A DNA stretch of 64,000 nucleotides, taken from positions 286,100,246 to 286,164,245 of the forward strand of contig OY998175.1 of NCBI GenBank assembly GCA_963921935.1, in the 5' to 3' direction. How positions within the stretch are numbered: the stretch's first letter is position 1; each line of letters starts with the position of its first letter. This document shows positions 61,414 through 64,000 of the stretch, one piece after another. The notes beneath the pieces are model-generated. The model saw nothing but the letters and a program-made list of their open reading frames with translations, ran no database searches and was not told the origin of the DNA. The translations under genes and the position numbers were made by a program. The stretch comes from Galeruca laticollis (Eukaryota; Arthropoda; Insecta; Coleoptera; Chrysomelidae).

Positions 61414-64000
61414 TCGATTTTCTGGAATATTACTTTGTCTGGGAATGCTGAAAGATTGTCGCCTATTAAAAAATGTCCCGGTGTTAAAGAGTTTAAATCA
61501 GTCGGTTCATTTGATAAAATGCTAAGAGGCCGCGAGTTCATGATGCTCTCAATGCAAACCAAGACTGTCGAAAATTCCTCAAAATTTAGAACTGTTTTAC
61601 TAATAGCTTTAATCAGATGATGCTTAGCACCCTTAATTGCGGCCTCCCAAAGACCGCCCCAATGTGGTGAACGAGGTGGGATAAATTTCCACTGAGTCTC
61701 ATTTTTCGATAAAAAATTTTCAATAGACTCAATATTACTTTTGGATTTAAAAAATTCGTATAAGGTTTTCAAATGGTTACTGGAGCCAAAAAAATTAGTG
61801 GCATTGTCAGAGTATATTACCGAAGGATTACCCCGTCGGCCTATGAAACGTTGTAATGTGAGCAAAAATTGTTCTGTCGACAAGCCCGACACCAATTCTA
61901 TATGGACGCACTTAGTAGTCATACATACAAATATAGCAATATATGCTTTAACTTTAGAGGCTTTGCGTAAATTCGAGGTTTTAATTAAAAATGGACCCCC
62001 AAAGTCCACACCGACCTTTAAAAATGGACGACAAACTGAAATTCGATCTTTAGGCAGATCTGCCATCATTTGCTCAGCACACCTAGCTTTAAATTTAAAA
62101 CAAGGGATGCACTTGTGGATTATGCGTTTAACAGCTCTAAGGCCATCTAAAGGCCAATAACGTAGTCTAAAGTTACTTAACACGGTTTGAGCACCGGCAT
62201 GATATAATTTAAGGTGCTCTCTCCGTAGCATCAAATCAACAATGTGGCATCTAGCGGGCAATAATATTGGATGCTTTTGTGCAAATGGCAGATCAGCATT
62301 TGACAATCTCCCGCCAACGCGGATTAAGCCTTCCAAGTCAATAAAGGGATTCAAAGAATTAAACTGTTTATTTCGAAGGACCTTTTTGTTTTTTAATAAA
62401 TCTTTTTCTTGAGAAAAATAATGTTGTTGCAAAACTTGCAATGTTGCCTTTAAAGCATGTTGTAATTCATCTACTTTTAAAGGACCAAACCTTTTATCAT
62501 CTTTATGTTGTAAATTATGTCTAAACCGAAGACAGAATGCAACTATACGTTGTATTTTCAGAAAATCTGAAAACCTATTGAAAATACTTATCATATAATT
62601 TTCAGTAGAGGTTGTACTCATAACAACTTTTCGTTCTTCCGGAATTTTCTGAATATTAACACTTGACTGAAATGAATTTAAATTAAAATCAACATTTTTC
62701 AAATGTGAGGGCCCTTGCCACCACATATTATTAGAAATAAGTTCTTGCGCCATCATACCTCTAGATACATAATCAGCTGGATTTTGTTTGGTAGGAATGT
62801 ACCTCCAGGTGTACAAGGATGTTAGTTCTTGAATTAAAGAAACTCTATTAGAGACAAATATATTCCATCTACTTGGATGTGATTGTAGCCATGCAAACGA
62901 AATTTGCGAATCAGTCCAAAGATTAACACTGGCTATTTGGAAGTTATTTTTGAATGTTTCTAAAATACGATGGGTGACCTTTGCTGACAACACGCATGCG
63001 CATAATTCCAATTTTGGAAGAGAAATTGTTCGCAAAGGACAAACTCTAGATTTGGCACAAATTAGATGACAAGAAACACTGTTATTTTCATAAACAGTTC
63101 TTAAATATATACAACACCCATATGCCTTTAAGCTTGCGTCTGAATAAGAATGAATCTCAATTCGCTTGATATTGCGATTATTAATTAAACATCGCTGAAT
63201 TTTTAACTCTGATAATTCAAGAATGTTTGTAGAAAATTGAATCCATTCGTTACTTAACTCTAAATTTAAACAGTCGTCCCAATTTAAATTCAATAACCAA
63301 AGCTTCTGCATGAAGATTTTGGCTGTTATGACAATTGGAGCAACAAGCCCCAACGGATCATAGATTTGAGCTATAATAGCTAAGACGTTTCTTTTCGTAA
63401 TTGGATTCACATTTATGTTCTTGGGCAGAGAAATAGAAAAGTGATCTGATTTCGGCTCCCAAAAAACACCCAGCACTTTATTGGAATTACTCTCAGAATT
63501 TATAGAGTAGTTTTTGGATTCAGTTTCTGAGGTAAAATTGTTCATAAACTCAATGGAATTTGAACACCATTTATGAAGTGTAAATTGGCCTAAATTAAGT
63601 AATTTTATTAATTGGGTTTTCAGTTCACAGAGCTCCTCGAAAGAGTCAGCTCCAGCCAACACATCGTCAACGTATGTTTGAGTTTGGATTGCCATAGCTG
63701 CCAACGGAAATTCTTTTTTATACATGTCTGCCAATTCAACGAGATAACGAGTGGCTACATAAGGTGCAAAATTTGTTCCGTAGCTAACAGTTAACAATTC
63801 AATGCATTTAATATCATCTGTTATATTTTCTCGCCATAAGATGTTTTGTAGGTAAATGTGATCAGAATTAATCAAGATTTGCCGGTACATCTTTTCGATG
63901 TCTGCAACAACAGCCAACATATAAGCTCTAAAGCGACACAAAATGTCAAATAGCTCTGGCTGAACAACAAGCCCTTTTAGACATATGTCGTTTAATGAAT
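61281..64000 (-). CDS. pol: BEL/Pao Pol polyprotein (RT, RNase H, integrase), partial and frameshifted
   Basis: This would copy element RNA into DNA and integrate it into the host genome. The frame is open through the right edge. A methionine assigned at 63,941 is really an internal TTG codon, and 19 further residues starting SLND lie upstream, so the true start is outside the window. Counting from 63,941: the RT palm ends with YVDD at 90-93. RNase H has Asp268 (SYSDAS), Glu312, Asp344 (WTDS) and Asp390 (NPAD). The integrase zinc finger is His576, His581, Cys611, Cys614, and the catalytic triad is Asp646, Asp712 (SDNATN) and Glu766 (GGLWEAA). Family-like sequence ends at about residue 836 (FPDK, 61,434). 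The last 50 residues are out of frame and spurious. All visible catalytic residues are intact. Confidence 0.93.
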   Translation of the reverse strand, partial: SLNDICLKGLVVQPELFDILCRFRAYMLAVVADIEKMYRQILINSDHIYLQNILWRENITDDIKCIELLTVSYGTNFAPYVATRYLVELADMYKKEFPLAAMAIQTQTYVDDVLAGADSFEELCELKTQLIKLLNLGQFTLHKWCSNSIEFMNNFTSETESKNYSINSESNSNKVLGVFWEPKSDHFSISLPKNINVNPITKRNVLAIIAQIYDPLGLVAPIVITAKIFMQKLWLLNLNWDDCLNLELSNEWIQFSTNILELSELKIQRCLINNRNIKRIEIHSYSDASLKAYGCCIYLRTVYENNSVSCHLICAKSRVCPLRTISLPKLELCACVLSAKVTHRILETFKNNFQIASVNLWTDSQISFAWLQSHPSRWNIFVSNRVSLIQELTSLYTWRYIPTKQNPADYVSRGMMAQELISNNMWWQGPSHLKNVDFNLNSFQSSVNIQKIPEERKVVMSTTSTENYMISIFNRFSDFLKIQRIVAFCLRFRHNLQHKDDKRFGPLKVDELQHALKATLQVLQQHYFSQEKDLLKNKKVLRNKQFNSLNPFIDLEGLIRVGGRLSNADLPFAQKHPILLPARCHIVDLMLRREHLKLYHAGAQTVLSNFRLRYWPLDGLRAVKRIIHKCIPCFKFKARCAEQMMADLPKDRISVCRPFLKVGVDFGGPFLIKTSNLRKASKVKAYIAIFVCMTTKCVHIELVSGLSTEQFLLTLQRFIGRRGNPSVIYSDNATNFFGSSNHLKTLYEFFKSKSNIESIENFLSKNETQWKFIPPRSPHWGGLWEAAIKGAKHHLIKAISKTVLNFEEFSTVLVCIESIMNSRPLSILSNEPTDLNSLTPGHFLIGDNLSAFPDKVIFQKIDCQCIRSVLNSNKYFGSDGPLNILIGFGKGQNGPIKPEIWKLIN

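Larger units (their letters stand above)
60709..64000 (-). mobile_element. BEL/Pao-type LTR retrotransposon, 3' part
   Basis: The element reads right to left. It comprises the pol C-terminal two-thirds, a short 3' UTR, a polypurine tract and one LTR abutting the satellite. BEL/Pao assignment rests on the YVDD reverse transcriptase box, the RNase H, the integrase with its SDNATNF and GGLWEAA motifs, and the C-terminal domain typical of this group. Gag, protease, the RT N-terminus and the 5' LTR lie beyond 64,000. One frameshift near 61,434 makes this copy probably non-autonomous. Confidence 0.92.

Noticed and set aside
61281..61431. Last 50 residues of the long Pol frame as genuine protein
   Set aside because: Family-like residues continue in the other frame over the same bases, so this tail is a product of the frameshift.
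61741..62160. 139-residue plus-strand frame, and smaller ones at 61,435 and 63,612
   Set aside because: They lie antisense to pol, which has clear family motifs on the minus strand. They are shadow frames.

Overview
The window is eukaryotic and almost gene-free. About 60.7 of its 64 kb is one uninterrupted, A+T-rich satellite DNA array. The last 3.3 kb is the 3' part of a BEL/Pao-type LTR retrotransposon on the minus strand. BEL/Pao elements are confined to animals and this Pol reads like arthropod members, so the source is probably an insect. The species cannot be named from this sequence, and I do not recognise the satellite family.

Layout: positions 1-60,708 hold about 125 head-to-tail copies of one monomer, all in the same orientation. 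I used the motif GATGGGACC (variants AATGGGACC and GATGGGATC) as a phase landmark and read its spacing through the whole array. Spacings fall into a few classes: 465-468, 482-484, 489-496 and 500 bp. A handful of small indels explain them: a 28-bp linker deletion, a 14-bp linker deletion, a 3-bp ACA indel, a 4-bp TATA insertion and single T-run changes. Four spacings are exceptional. They are 213 bp (deletion junction near 48,145), 515 and twice 540 bp (47-bp internal duplications), and 689 bp (a TA microsatellite plus a partial monomer duplication near 9.25-9.44 kb).

The array has higher-order structure. Shared variants at fixed offsets show tandem multi-monomer duplications of 2,478 bp (5-mer), 2,445 bp (5-mer), 3,934 and 3,914 bp (8-mers), 3,927 bp (8-mer), 2,521 bp (5-mer) and 1,897 bp (4-mer). 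Dispersed copies lie at offsets of 23,662, 29,024, 7,746 and 6,945 bp. This is the footprint of repeated unequal exchange between lineages of one satellite. Most monomers also carry two close dyads: a perfect 18-bp palindrome and, 27 bp further on, an inverted repeat with 9-bp arms that is a perfect 20-bp palindrome in one lineage.

At 60,709-60,712 the last monomer stops in mid-unit at the end of a roughly 255-bp LTR (60,712-60,966). Beyond it, reading leftward on the minus strand, are the polypurine tract, a short 3' UTR, and pol with reverse transcriptase, RNase H, an integrase zinc finger and catalytic core, and the C-terminal domain. Pol has one frameshift near 61,434 and runs off the right edge at 64,000, so gag, protease, most of the RT N-terminus and the 5' LTR are outside the window. 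Monomers next to the LTR are as intact as those in the core. This suggests the element inserted into the array, although a true array edge cannot be excluded.

I found no host protein gene, tRNA, rRNA or CRISPR array. Short open frames inside the satellite are chance by-products of the repeat. The most interesting content is the satellite itself: its nested higher-order structure, paired palindromes and rearrangement junctions.
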